Positions 1 to 6,909 of a DNA stretch of 13,701 bases are shown piece after piece. A model generated the notes under the pieces. That model did not search any database. It worked only from the letters and a program-made list of their open reading frames with translations, and had not been told where the DNA came from. Every line of letters begins with the position of its first letter. Position 1 is the first letter of the stretch. Source of the DNA: an uncultured Propionivibrio sp. (GTDB lineage Bacteria > Pseudomonadota > Gammaproteobacteria > Burkholderiales > Rhodocyclaceae); contig CALHZD010000038.1 in assembly GCA_938040985.1 (NCBI GenBank), positions 1 to 13,701 of the forward strand, in the 5' to 3' direction. Made by a program: the position numbers and the translations under genes.

Positions 1-103
1 CTTCCGATTTGGTGCGCTGCCGCTCAGCGCAACAGCATTAAGAGAGGTTTCATGAGTGGAAGTCAGCGTGCAGGCTGTGGCGATTCTTGTTTCTTAGTTT
101 TAA

Positions 104-338
104 GGTATCTCCGGGCGTTTGCACGGAGCGCCTTTATCCACGGGCGTTACAGAAAGACTGCCCGCTAGCCTGTGTATTTAGAGCGTTTCAGAGTGGGTGC
201 TCTGAAGCCCTTGTAAATAGGGCATCTCCGAGCACATGCCCTAAAACCCGCGTAAACAGCGCATCTTGGGGAAGGCGCTCGGAGCGCCTTTATTTATAAG
301 GGTTCCAGAGGCGCCTGCCCGCAAACGCCCTATCCACG
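104..338. repeat. Degenerate ~39-bp palindromic tandem array
   Basis: I can lay out six consecutive units at 104-141, 142-180, 181-219, 220-258, 259-299 and 300-338, with lengths 38, 39, 39, 39, 41 and 39. Units begin with a G-rich tetramer and mostly end in an A/T-rich segment such as GTGTATTTA or TTGTAAATA. In units 2, 3 and 4 the first four bases pair with bases 19-22 of the same unit: GGGC with GCCC, GAGC with GCTC, GGGC with GCCC. Other stems are present, for example TTCAGAG 187-193 with CTCTGAA 200-206. Sequence identity between units is low, while spacing and pairing are kept. The alignment was made by eye. Confidence 0.5.
272..296 (+). terminator. Hairpin followed by short T-rich run
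   Basis: AAGGCGCTC (272-280) is complementary to GAGCGCCTT (282-290), giving a stem of about seven usable pairs, and TATTTAT follows. It sits inside the palindromic array (unit 5), so it may be a repeat unit that happens to look like a terminator. No gene upstream is identified that it would serve. Confidence 0.35.
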
Positions 339-398
339 CGGACGCTGGCGATGCCTGCCAGCCAATACCCGGCGTGTCGCCGGCCCGAAGAAGGCGTG

Positions 399-407
399 TG
401 CTAGACT
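399..407 (+). promoter_or_regulatory. Possible extended -10 promoter for ubiK
   Basis: TGC followed by TAGACT matches the TGn extended -10 pattern and lies about 55 nt before the ubiK start. No convincing -35 hexamer is seen 16-18 nt upstream. A TAGACT hexamer also occurs in the yifB leader at 3887-3892. Weak evidence by eye only. Confidence 0.3.
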
Positions 408-461
408 CTTTGCCGCTGCTTTTCCGACTCTTTTTGTTCCGTTCCCACTGAAAGCGCCGCC

Positions 462-731
462 ATGATCGACCCCAAATTTTTCGACGAACTTAGCCAGCGC
501 CTGAGCGCCGTCATCGCCGGCAGTCCGGCCGCCGACATCGAAAAAAACATCCGCGCCCTGCTTTCCGGCGTGTTTACCCGACTCGACCTGGTGACGCGCG
601 AGGAATTCGACGTGCAGGCGAACATGCTGCAACGTACGCTTGCCAAACTTCAGGCGCTGGAAGCGCGCGTGGCGCGCATGGAGCAGATCTTGGGAGAAGA
701 AAAAACGGCGCGCGCCGACGACCCGGAATAA
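462..731 (+). CDS. ubiK: Ubiquinone biosynthesis accessory factor UbiK (BMFP/YqiC family)
   Basis: This 89-residue protein matches the UbiK/YqiC family (formerly DUF526, BMFP domain). The family assists aerobic ubiquinone biosynthesis, binding UbiJ and lipids near the membrane. The N-terminus begins MIDPKFFDEL, and the central motif TRLDLVTREEFDVQ (about residues 39-52) is the family hallmark. It is followed by a C-terminal coiled coil with heptad leucines (about 53-80) and a short charged tail. Length fits the family (about 80-100 aa). The ATG at 462 is chosen because the family's N-terminus starts exactly there; the Shine-Dalgarno is weak. It stands alone, followed by a repeat array and convergent with the flavin reductase gene. 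In related betaproteobacteria this gene is often near yifB, which here lies 3.3 kb downstream beyond two minus-strand genes. Confidence 0.9.
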   Translation: MIDPKFFDELSQRLSAVIAGSPAADIEKNIRALLSGVFTRLDLVTREEFDVQANMLQRTLAKLQALEARVARMEQILGEEKTARADDPE

Positions 732-732
732 C

Positions 733-838
733 GCCTCACCACACGCCTTTTCGGAGGCCTTGTCCGGCACCTTATCCGACACCTTATCCGGCGCCTTGCC
801 GGACGCCTTTTCTGATACCTCGCGACGCCTTATCCGGC
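733..838. repeat. 12-bp tandem repeat array, consensus RCCTTnTCCGRC
   Basis: Nine consecutive units start at 733, immediately after the ubiK stop: 733, 745, 757, 769, 781, 793, 805, 817 and 827. All are 12 bp except the 817 unit, which is 10 bp. Examples are GCCTTGTCCGGC, ACCTTATCCGAC and ACCTTATCCGGC. Neighbouring units can pair, for example TCCGGC 787-792 with GCCGGA 798-803, so the array could act as a weak terminator between the convergent genes. The core GCCTTATCCGGC resembles the core of enterobacterial REP elements as I remember it; the similarity may be coincidental. Confidence 0.75.
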
Positions 839-908
839 GCGTCAGGCCACCGGCTCGACGGCCCCAGCTCCGCCACCGGACACGGTTATTCCCGCCGCCC
901 GGATAGGC

Positions 909-928
909 GCGCCGGCGCGCGCCGGCGC
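909..928. repeat. 20-bp perfect GC palindrome
   Basis: The bases from 909 to 928 form a perfect inverted repeat built only of G and C, centred between 918 and 919. It lies 5 bp beyond the stop of the minus-strand flavin reductase gene. It may contribute to 3'-end formation, although no T-run follows on either strand. Confidence 0.6.
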
Positions 929-932
929 CCAA

Positions 933-1586
933 TCAGCGCTCGCCCGCCTGCGGATTGGCGAGATTGGCGGCGTTTTTCTCCAGCCACTGCGCGTAGCTGA
1001 TGCGCGCCGTGTTGAAGGCATCCGTCGTGCGGCAGTACTGCGACGGCGATCCCATACGGCCGAGCGGCGCAAAGCCATTAACGCGCAGGCGCGGGCCGAG
1101 CAGCTCATCGGCGATATGGAACATGACCACTTCGCCGATGAACATCGTGTAATGGCCCAACGGCTGCTCGCTGTACAGCGCGCATTCCAGGCTCACTTTG
1201 GCTTCGGCAATACGCGGGGTCGCTATTTTGACCGATGGCGCGCAATGCAGGCCGGCGGCTTCCGCCTCGCTGATGTCCGGCGGAAAGTCGGCGGCCGAGA
1301 GATTCATCGCATCGAGCAGGTCTTCCGTCACCAGATTGACGACGAATTCCTTGCGCGCCCGCACGTTGCGCTCGGTATCCTTCGGCGCGCCGGATTCGTT
1401 CTGCATGACGCTGAACATCACGTACATCGGCGCGGCGCTGACGGCATTAAAAAAGCTGAACGGCGCAAGGTTGACAAGGCCGTGTTCACCCAGGCTACTC
1501 ACCCAGGCAATCGGGCGCGGCACGACCAGGTTGCTGAGCAGCTTGTAATTGTCGGACACGAAATGCCGGGATGGGTCGATCTGCAT
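933..1586 (-). CDS. Flavin reductase-like (FMN-binding split-barrel) protein
   Basis: This 217-residue protein belongs to the flavin reductase-like/DIM6-NTAB family, whose members bind FMN in a split barrel and usually reduce flavin or serve as the reductase of a two-component oxygenase; the substrate here is unknown. Family features seen are the N-terminal YKLLSNLVVPRPIAWVSSLG (about residues 14-33), NLAPFSFFNAVSAAPMYVMFS (about 39-59), the KDTERNVRARKEFVVNLV segment (about 69-86) and the C-terminal PLGRMGSPSQYCRT (about 174-187). The start at 1586 is supported by a perfect GGAGGT at 1593-1598 on the minus strand. It is downstream of the carboxyltransferase gene on the same strand, but a strong terminator lies only 25 nt before its start codon, suggesting read-through control. 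It is predicted to be cytoplasmic. Confidence 0.87.
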   Translation of the reverse strand: MQIDPSRHFVSDNYKLLSNLVVPRPIAWVSSLGEHGLVNLAPFSFFNAVSAAPMYVMFSVMQNESGAPKDTERNVRARKEFVVNLVTEDLLDAMNLSAADFPPDISEAEAAGLHCAPSVKIATPRIAEAKVSLECALYSEQPLGHYTMFIGEVVMFHIADELLGPRLRVNGFAPLGRMGSPSQYCRTTDAFNTARISYAQWLEKNAANLANPQAGER

Positions 1587-1611
1587 GGGAATACCTCCGA
1601 AGGGTTGCTGA

Positions 1612-1640
1612 AAAAAGGCTCCCGCAGGGGGAGCCTTTTT
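1612..1640. terminator. Strong bidirectional hairpin terminator between carboxyltransferase and flavin reductase genes
   Basis: AAAAAGGCTCCC (1612-1623) pairs perfectly with GGGAGCCTTTTT (1629-1640) around a 5-base loop, giving a 12-bp stem flanked by A and T runs that work in either direction. On the minus strand it follows the carboxyltransferase stop (1715) by about 75 nt and precedes the flavin reductase ribosome binding site by 13 nt. Confidence 0.85.
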
Positions 1641-1714
1641 GGACGGCGCGGTGTTCCGGAAACGCCGCGAAATGAAGATAAAACGTCCGCCCGGGTGCCC
1701 GGCCGGAACGTTGC

Positions 1715-3268
1715 TTAGTCTTCTGACCGGACACGCACGTCGAATGCCTGGCCGCCAATCGATACGTGGTAGAGATTGCCGCCAAAATCTGCCGGCGCGG
1801 GAGCGGGTGCTGGGGCAGGCGCGGGCGCAGGAACAGGCGCAGCGGCAGGGGCAGACGCCTTGTTCGGGTCTTTCTTCGGCACGTCAACCTTGAAGTTGCC
1901 TTTGAGGAAATCCAGCCCCTTGTTGCCCGCCTTGGAGGCAAAAGCGCCGATGATAAAAATGTTTTCGTCGGTCACCGGCAGACCATTTTCCTCAAGCAGT
2001 TTTCTCGCCTTGGGAATGCCCGGTTCGAGGTCCTTGATCGGGTCGCCCGTAAACACGGGCTTCTTGAGCTGCTCCGAGGCGATCTTGACGATTTCCGGAT
2101 CGGGCGCCACCGGCGTTTTGCCAAAATAACCGAGCACCATGTTGCCGTAGCCGTCAGTCATTTTTTCCCACTTGCCCATTAGCACGTTGGCGTAGGCCTG
2201 CTGGAAGTAGAACTGCGATACCGGCGTCACCGAGGTGCCGAAGCCGCCGCGCGCCACGCACTCGGACATCGCCTCGATCACTTTCGGATAGAGGTGGAAG
2301 GTCTTGTCCTTGCGCATCATCAGCGTGTTGGCGGTGAGCGCGCCGCCCGGCATCGGGCTGAAGATCACTTCCGAGTCGACGCCCAGCGCTTCCGGCGGAA
2401 ACTCGTAATCCTTGAAGCATTCCTTGGCGATGCGGTTGGCTTCCATGAGCTTGTCGATATCGATGCCGAGATCGTAGTCAGTTCCCTTAAGCGCGTGCCA
2501 GAGCGAAAACAAATCCGGCTGCGAGGTGCCGCCGGAAAGCGGCGCGCGCGCCACGCAGACGCCGTCGCAACCGGCTTCGATCGCCGCCAGATATTGCGCC
2601 AGGCCGGTACCGCAGGTTTCGTGGCTATGAATGCGCAGCTCGACCTTGTCGCCAAGCAGCTTGCGCGCTTGTTTGAAGGTTTCATACACCTTGCGCGGGT
2701 TAGAAGTGCCCGAGGCATCCTTGAAGCAGACGCTGGTATAGGGCACCCCGGCGTCGAGAATCTGGCGCAGCACCTTGATGTAGAACGCCGGATCGTGCGC
2801 ACCCGAGCAACCGCGCGGCAGTTCCATCATGGTGACGACGACTTCGTGCTCCAGGCCGGCATCGACGATGCATTGGCCGGAGTAGATGAGGTTATTGACG
2901 TCGTTGAGCGCATCAAAATTGCGGATGCGGGTAATGCCGTGTTTTTTGAACATCTTGGCGTGCAGATCGATCATGTCGGCCGGCTGCTGCTCCAGCGCGA
3001 CGACGTTGATGCCGCGCGCCAGCGTTTGCAGGCGCACATCCGGGCCGACCGCCTTGCGGAAGGCATCCATCATGTCGAACGCCGATTCGCCGCAATACAG
3101 GAAGGGCGCCTGAAAACGCGCGCCGCCGCCCGACTCGAAATGCGTAATGCCGGCGTCTACCGCCGCTTCCACGGCGGGAATAAAATCCTTGGTCAGCACG
3201 CGCGCGCCGAAGATTGACTGGAATCCATCGCGGAAAGTAGTGTCCTGGAAAAGAATACGCTTGGTCAT
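1715..3268 (-). CDS. Biotin-dependent carboxyltransferase subunit (OadA/PycB-like), lacking the biotinyl domain
   Basis: This 517-residue protein is related to the carboxyltransferase of oxaloacetate decarboxylase alpha and pyruvate carboxylase subunit B. The HMGL-like TIM barrel opens with FQDTTFRDGFQSI (metal ligand D9). It contains RNFDALND (116-123), the carbamylated-lysine motif CFKDASGT (K183) and the H-x-H metal ligands IHSHETCGTG (H214, H216). The conserved carboxylase domain follows, then an Ala/Pro linker (about 470-492), then YHVSIGGQAFDVRV and stop. In OadA-type proteins a beta hairpin like this precedes the biotinyl domain carrying MKM; here that domain is absent and no MKM is found downstream before the terminator. 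A separate biotin carrier protein is therefore likely. Substrate (oxaloacetate, pyruvate, 2-oxoglutarate or other) cannot be assigned. Start: ATG at 3268 preceded by GAGGG; the DTTxRD motif at residues 9-14 fits this start. Confidence 0.85.
   Translation of the reverse strand: MTKRILFQDTTFRDGFQSIFGARVLTKDFIPAVEAAVDAGITHFESGGGARFQAPFLYCGESAFDMMDAFRKAVGPDVRLQTLARGINVVALEQQPADMIDLHAKMFKKHGITRIRNFDALNDVNNLIYSGQCIVDAGLEHEVVVTMMELPRGCSGAHDPAFYIKVLRQILDAGVPYTSVCFKDASGTSNPRKVYETFKQARKLLGDKVELRIHSHETCGTGLAQYLAAIEAGCDGVCVARAPLSGGTSQPDLFSLWHALKGTDYDLGIDIDKLMEANRIAKECFKDYEFPPEALGVDSEVIFSPMPGGALTANTLMMRKDKTFHLYPKVIEAMSECVARGGFGTSVTPVSQFYFQQAYANVLMGKWEKMTDGYGNMVLGYFGKTPVAPDPEIVKIASEQLKKPVFTGDPIKDLEPGIPKARKLLEENGLPVTDENIFIIGAFASKAGNKGLDFLKGNFKVDVPKKDPNKASAPAAAPVPAPAPAPAPAPAPADFGGNLYHVSIGGQAFDVRVRSED
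1776..1860 (-). repeat. Short-period Ala/Pro codon repeat within the carboxyltransferase gene
   Basis: The linker is encoded by alternating Pro and Ala codons, producing a near 6-bp repeat at DNA level. Such tracts can change length by slippage without harming the fold, because they encode a flexible tether. The frame is intact here, since a genuine family beta motif follows it. Confidence 0.6.
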
Positions 3269-3985
3269 GACGCCCTCGTCGGAAGTGGAAAAATCGGGTG
3301 AAGCCAGGATTGAAAAGCAGGTAGATCAACCGCCGCAAACGGCATGGCAGGCATGCCGGTGAAACCCAAAAACGCTCGCTCGCATTATACCTGCGCCGCC
3401 CGCCGGACACCGCCAATTTTTCGGCTTTTGCGGACGGGCGTCGTTTACCTGTTTTATCGGTGCGCGCCCGCAGCAGCCGTGGTTTTTGCGTACCCGCAGC
3501 AAGCATCTCCGGCGCGCCGATTCTTTCAGCGATCGGGCAGCCTGCGCATGGCAAAACGAAGCCCGGCAGGCGCGGCGCGCGGACGATAAAAAGAGGTAAG
3601 TTCCGGCATCTCTTTGCTGCGTTGCCGCACGGCGGCTGGCACGGCATGCAGGCGATAAAAAACAAGGCACAGGGCTACGCCACGATGACGACAGGTAGCG
3701 ATACATAACAACAGCGGCGACAGCGGCCAGCAGATTGACGCCCGATAAAGCCATCGTTTTTCTAAAACCGCCGGCCCGGCTGCTTTTCGCTTTTCGTGCT
3801 TTTTTCGCGCCTCTTTCACGCTTTGTTCTTTTCGCGCTTTTTCCATATTTCTCACCGATTCTTCCCACTTTCCCGGCCAGATTGTTTAGACTGCGGCCCT
3901 TGGCCGAAACCTCTGCCCGTCTGTCCGCCCGCCCATCCTTTCTTCCGCCGTTCCATCGTCTTCTGCAAAACAACGCCTCTCGTCC
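3269..3985. other. 717-bp intergenic region between divergent genes; pyrimidine-rich in its second half
   Basis: It lies between the minus-strand carboxyltransferase gene and yifB. Open frames on both strands are short, of odd composition and unrelated to known proteins. Features seen are a TATAAT on the minus strand (3384-3389) and, from about 3770 to 3990, a strongly pyrimidine-rich plus strand with repeated CTTTTCGC-like words. No terminator or RNA gene is evident. Confidence 0.6.
3384..3389 (-). promoter_or_regulatory. Possible -10 of the carboxyltransferase promoter
   Basis: A perfect TATAAT is read on the minus strand, 115 nt before the start codon of the carboxyltransferase gene. No -35 hexamer stands at 16-18 nt; the nearest TTGGCG is about 21 nt away. 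If real, it would probably need an activator. Confidence 0.4.
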
Positions 3986-5488
3986 ATGTCGCTCGCCATC
4001 GTCCATAGCCGCAGCCTCGACGGCATCCACGCACCGTCGGTCGCCGTCGAAACGCATCTGGCCGGCGGATTGCCGAGCGTGACGCTGGTGGGGCTGCCCG
4101 ACGCCGAGGTGCGGGAAGCGCGCGACCGCGTGCGTGCGGCTTTGCAGAATTCCGGCTTTGAATTCCCCGCCCGGCGCATCACCATCAACCTGGCGCCGGC
4201 TGATCTGCCCAAGGAATCGGGGCGCTTTGACCTGCCCATCGCCCTCGGCATCCTCGCCGCATCCGGCCAAATTCCTGAGGCCGGCTTGAACGAGTATGAA
4301 TTTGCCGGCGAACTTTCGCTCTCCGGGACGTTGCGTCCCATCCGCGGCGCGCTGGCGATGGCGCTGGCCGCCGGCCACACCGGCCGCAGCTTCATCCTGC
4401 CGGCGGAGAGCGCAAACGAAGCCGCACTGGTGCACGATGCGCCCGTGTTCGGAGCCCACAGCCTGCTGGAAGTCTGCCAGCATTTGCGCGGCGAAACCGC
4501 ATTGACCGCCTGCACGGCGGAGACCGAACAGGCAGCCCTGCCGACGAATGATCCGGTCGATCTGGCCGACGTGCGCGGCCAGACACAAGCCCGGCGCGTA
4601 CTGGAGATCGCCGCCGCCGGCGGCCATTCCCTGCTGCTGGTCGGCCCGCCGGGCACGGGCAAATCGATGCTGGCCGCCCGTCTGCCCGGCCTGCTGCCGC
4701 CGATGACGCGACAGGCGGCGCTTGAATCGGCCGCCATGCTCTCGCTCAACGGGCAATTCCATGCCGAGCGCTTCGCCTGTCCGCCTTACCGCGCGCCGCA
4801 TCATACGGCCTCTTCGGCGGCGCTGGTCGGCGGCGGCACGACGCCGCGCCCGGGCGAAATTTCACTGGCCCATCACGGCGTGCTGTTTCTCGACGAGCTG
4901 CCGGAATTTGATCGGCGCGTGCTCGAAGCGCTGCGCGAGCCGCTGGAAAACGGCCGCATTCACATTGCGCGCGCTGGTCGGCAAGCCGAATTTCCCGCCC
5001 AATTCCAGCTGATCGCGGCAATGAACCCTTGTCCCTGCGGGCATTTGGGCAGCGCCGGCGGTCAATGCCGGTGCACGTCCGACCAGATTGCGCGTTATCG
5101 CGGAAAACTCTCCGGCCCGCTGCTCGACCGCATCGACCTGCATATCGAAGTGCCCGCTCTGCCGCCGGAAGCCCTGCAAGGCCCGGCCGACGGCGAGTCT
5201 TCCGCCACCGTGCGCGGGCGCGTCTGCGCAGCGCGCGAACGGCAGCTGGCAAGGCAGGGGCAGACCAACGCCCGCCTGGGAAACCGCGAGATCGAACGTT
5301 ACTGCCAGCCCGACCCTGCCGGCGCCGACCTGCTCCGGCAGGCGATGCAGCGACTGGGACTGTCGGCGCGCGCCTATCACCGCATCCTCAAAGTGGCGCG
5401 CACCATCGCCGATCTGGCCGGCAGCGAGACCATTCGCGCCGCACATGTGGCCGAGGCCGTCCAGTATCGCCGCCTCGCCGGCGAGTAG
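3986..5488 (+). CDS. comM: YifB/ComM family Mg-chelatase-like AAA+ ATPase
   Basis: This 500-residue protein is a full-length ComM/YifB. It has an N-terminal ChlI/Lon-protease-like fold domain (about 20-140, with GLPSVTLVGLPDAEVREARDRV), then an AAA+ ATPase with Walker A GPPGTGKS (220-227) and Walker B VLFLDE (299-304). The conserved NPCPCG (347-352) is followed by further cysteines in GGQCRCT, and a C-terminal helical domain (about 410-500) ends the protein. Family knowledge: ComM is a hexameric helicase that drives branch migration when incoming single-stranded DNA is integrated during natural transformation. It acts in the cytoplasm on DNA. The ATG at 3986 gives the standard N-terminus MSLAIVHSRSLDGI; the ribosome binding site is poor. 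The exporter gene starts 23 nt downstream, suggesting cotranscription. Confidence 0.94.
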   Translation: MSLAIVHSRSLDGIHAPSVAVETHLAGGLPSVTLVGLPDAEVREARDRVRAALQNSGFEFPARRITINLAPADLPKESGRFDLPIALGILAASGQIPEAGLNEYEFAGELSLSGTLRPIRGALAMALAAGHTGRSFILPAESANEAALVHDAPVFGAHSLLEVCQHLRGETALTACTAETEQAALPTNDPVDLADVRGQTQARRVLEIAAAGGHSLLLVGPPGTGKSMLAARLPGLLPPMTRQAALESAAMLSLNGQFHAERFACPPYRAPHHTASSAALVGGGTTPRPGEISLAHHGVLFLDELPEFDRRVLEALREPLENGRIHIARAGRQAEFPAQFQLIAAMNPCPCGHLGSAGGQCRCTSDQIARYRGKLSGPLLDRIDLHIEVPALPPEALQGPADGESSATVRGRVCAARERQLARQGQTNARLGNREIERYCQPDPAGADLLRQAMQRLGLSARAYHRILKVARTIADLAGSETIRAAHVAEAVQYRRLAGE

Positions 5489-5511
5489 CAGAAAAACAGC
5501 CGGACACGTCA

Positions 5512-6720
5512 ATGCAGAATTCCCCTTCCGTGCGCGACATCGGCGGCGTCGCCCTGCTGCTGGCGGCGTTGTCGACGATCGGCCCGTTTGCCATGGACAC
5601 TTATCTGCCCTCGCTCGACAGCATCGGCGAATCGCTGCGCGCCACGCCGCTGGAAGTCCAGCAAACATTGACGGCGTATCTGTTCATGTTTTCGCTGATG
5701 TCGCTCTGGCACGGCGCGATCTCCGACGCGCTGGGACGCCGCCGCGTCATTCTCGTCTCGCTTGCCGTCTTCATGCTCGCCTGCGCCGCCAGCATATTCG
5801 CCACGCGCATCGAACATCTGTGGCTGCTGCGCGCCATCCAGGGCATGTCCGCCGGCGCCGGCGTCATCCTCAGCCGCGCCATCGTGCGCGATCTGTTCAA
5901 CGGGCCGGCGGCGCAGCGCATGATGTCGCACATCACCATGATGTTCGCCGTCGCGCCCGCCGTTGCGCCGGTGATCGGCGGCTACCTGCAAAACAGCCTG
6001 GGATGGCGATCGGTTTTCGCCTTCATGATGCTGCTGGCCGCCGCGCTGATCTTCGCCTGCTGGCGCCATCTGCCGGAAACATTGCCCGTTGAACAGCGGC
6101 AGAGCCTGCGCCCCGGCTATCTGCTGCGCGCCTACTGGCGCATCATGGCTTCGCCCGTATTCCTCGCCGCCAGTCTGGGACTAGGCTGCATCTTTTCCGG
6201 CTTTTTCGTCTACCTCATGTCGGCGCCGGAATTTCTGGTGCGCCATCTTGGCGTACCGGCCACCGCCTTCCTTTGGCTGTTCGGCCCGGCCATGGCCGGC
6301 ATGCTGAGCGGGGCGTGGCTGTCCGGCAAGGCCGCCGGGCGGATGCCGCTCCGACGCACCATCCTTTATGGCTATCTGCTGATCGCGCTGGCCGCGCTCA
6401 TCAACCTCGGCATCAACTTTGCCTGGCCGCCTTCGCTGCCGCTGAGCATCCTGCCCATCCCCGTCTATACACTGGGCATGGCGCTCATCATGCCCAGCCT
6501 GACCCTGTTGGCGCTCGACCATTTCCCGCAGCAGCGCGGCACGGCGGCTTCATGCCAGAATTTCATCCAGTCGCTGGTCAGCAGCTTCATCGCCGGCGTC
6601 ATTGCACCGATCGCCTGGCAATCGACGCTTGGCCTGGCCCTCGCCATGAGCGCCTGCGCCGGACTGGCCGCGCTGGCGACGGCCGCCTATTTCATCATGG
6701 CGCGCCGCCAACTCGCATAA
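5512..6720 (+). CDS. Bcr/CflA family MFS drug-efflux transporter
   Basis: The protein is 402 residues, typical for this family, with about 12 hydrophobic segments. The first transmembrane helix carries STIGPFAMDTYLPSLDSI (21-38), a Bcr/CflA signature. The MFS motif A is GAISDALGRRRVIL (68-81), and a motif C-like RAIQGMSAGAGVILSRAIVRDL spans about 107-128. Family members are inner-membrane proton antiporters exporting drugs such as bicyclomycin or chloramphenicol, or metabolites; the substrate here is not predictable. The ATG at 5512 was chosen because it gives the family N-terminus. The frame is open further upstream, but that stretch overlaps yifB out of frame. Spacing of 23 nt after yifB and lack of a promoter point to an operon. 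The Shine-Dalgarno is weak. Confidence 0.92.
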   Translation: MQNSPSVRDIGGVALLLAALSTIGPFAMDTYLPSLDSIGESLRATPLEVQQTLTAYLFMFSLMSLWHGAISDALGRRRVILVSLAVFMLACAASIFATRIEHLWLLRAIQGMSAGAGVILSRAIVRDLFNGPAAQRMMSHITMMFAVAPAVAPVIGGYLQNSLGWRSVFAFMMLLAAALIFACWRHLPETLPVEQRQSLRPGYLLRAYWRIMASPVFLAASLGLGCIFSGFFVYLMSAPEFLVRHLGVPATAFLWLFGPAMAGMLSGAWLSGKAAGRMPLRRTILYGYLLIALAALINLGINFAWPPSLPLSILPIPVYTLGMALIMPSLTLLALDHFPQQRGTAASCQNFIQSLVSSFIAGVIAPIAWQSTLGLALAMSACAGLAALATAAYFIMARRQLA

Positions 6721-6909
6721 CCCCGCCAACCCGTTTTTTTTTGGCAGATTGGCCTGAACACCGCTTCGCGCGGCGGCTTTCGCGGCAAAAATGCCTAGCA
6801 AAAGCAAGCATAATCGCCTCGGCCCTGGCGTGCATAGGGTAGCGTAGCCTGTTATTACGCAACGCCTACGAAGGGCACGAGAAGAATAGAAAATAAAAGG
6901 AGGTCTCCG

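Larger units (their letters stand above)
1..461. other. Intergenic region upstream of ubiK; no supported gene
   Basis: No reading frame here resembles a known protein. The first frame is open from the window edge to a stop near 165, but its translation is not recognisable, so it could be either the tail of an upstream gene or noise. The region is dominated by the palindromic repeat array described separately (104-338). A possible extended -10 promoter for ubiK lies near 399-407. Confidence 0.6.

Noticed and set aside
1..165. Open frame entering from the left edge, possibly the end of an upstream gene
   Set aside because: The translation is not recognisable and runs into the repeat array, so it cannot be called a gene end on this evidence.
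87..299. 70-codon plus-strand frame with a 13-residue period ending in RA/NRA/NSA
   Set aside because: The period follows from the 39-bp array (39 = 3 x 13). No ribosome binding site, no family match, and the 41-bp unit breaks the frame.
104..338. CRISPR array
   Set aside because: The units are about 39 bp with no conserved repeat alternating with unique spacers, and there are no cas genes nearby.
330..932. Minus-strand frame opposite ubiK with a four-residue Lys-rich repeat
   Set aside because: It is antisense to ubiK, and the repeat is the 12-bp DNA array read in triplets. UbiK on the other strand is well supported.
3326..4804. 492-codon minus-strand frame
   Set aside because: Most of it is antisense to yifB and reflects high GC at codon positions. 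Its composition is Arg/Ala-rich with no domain.
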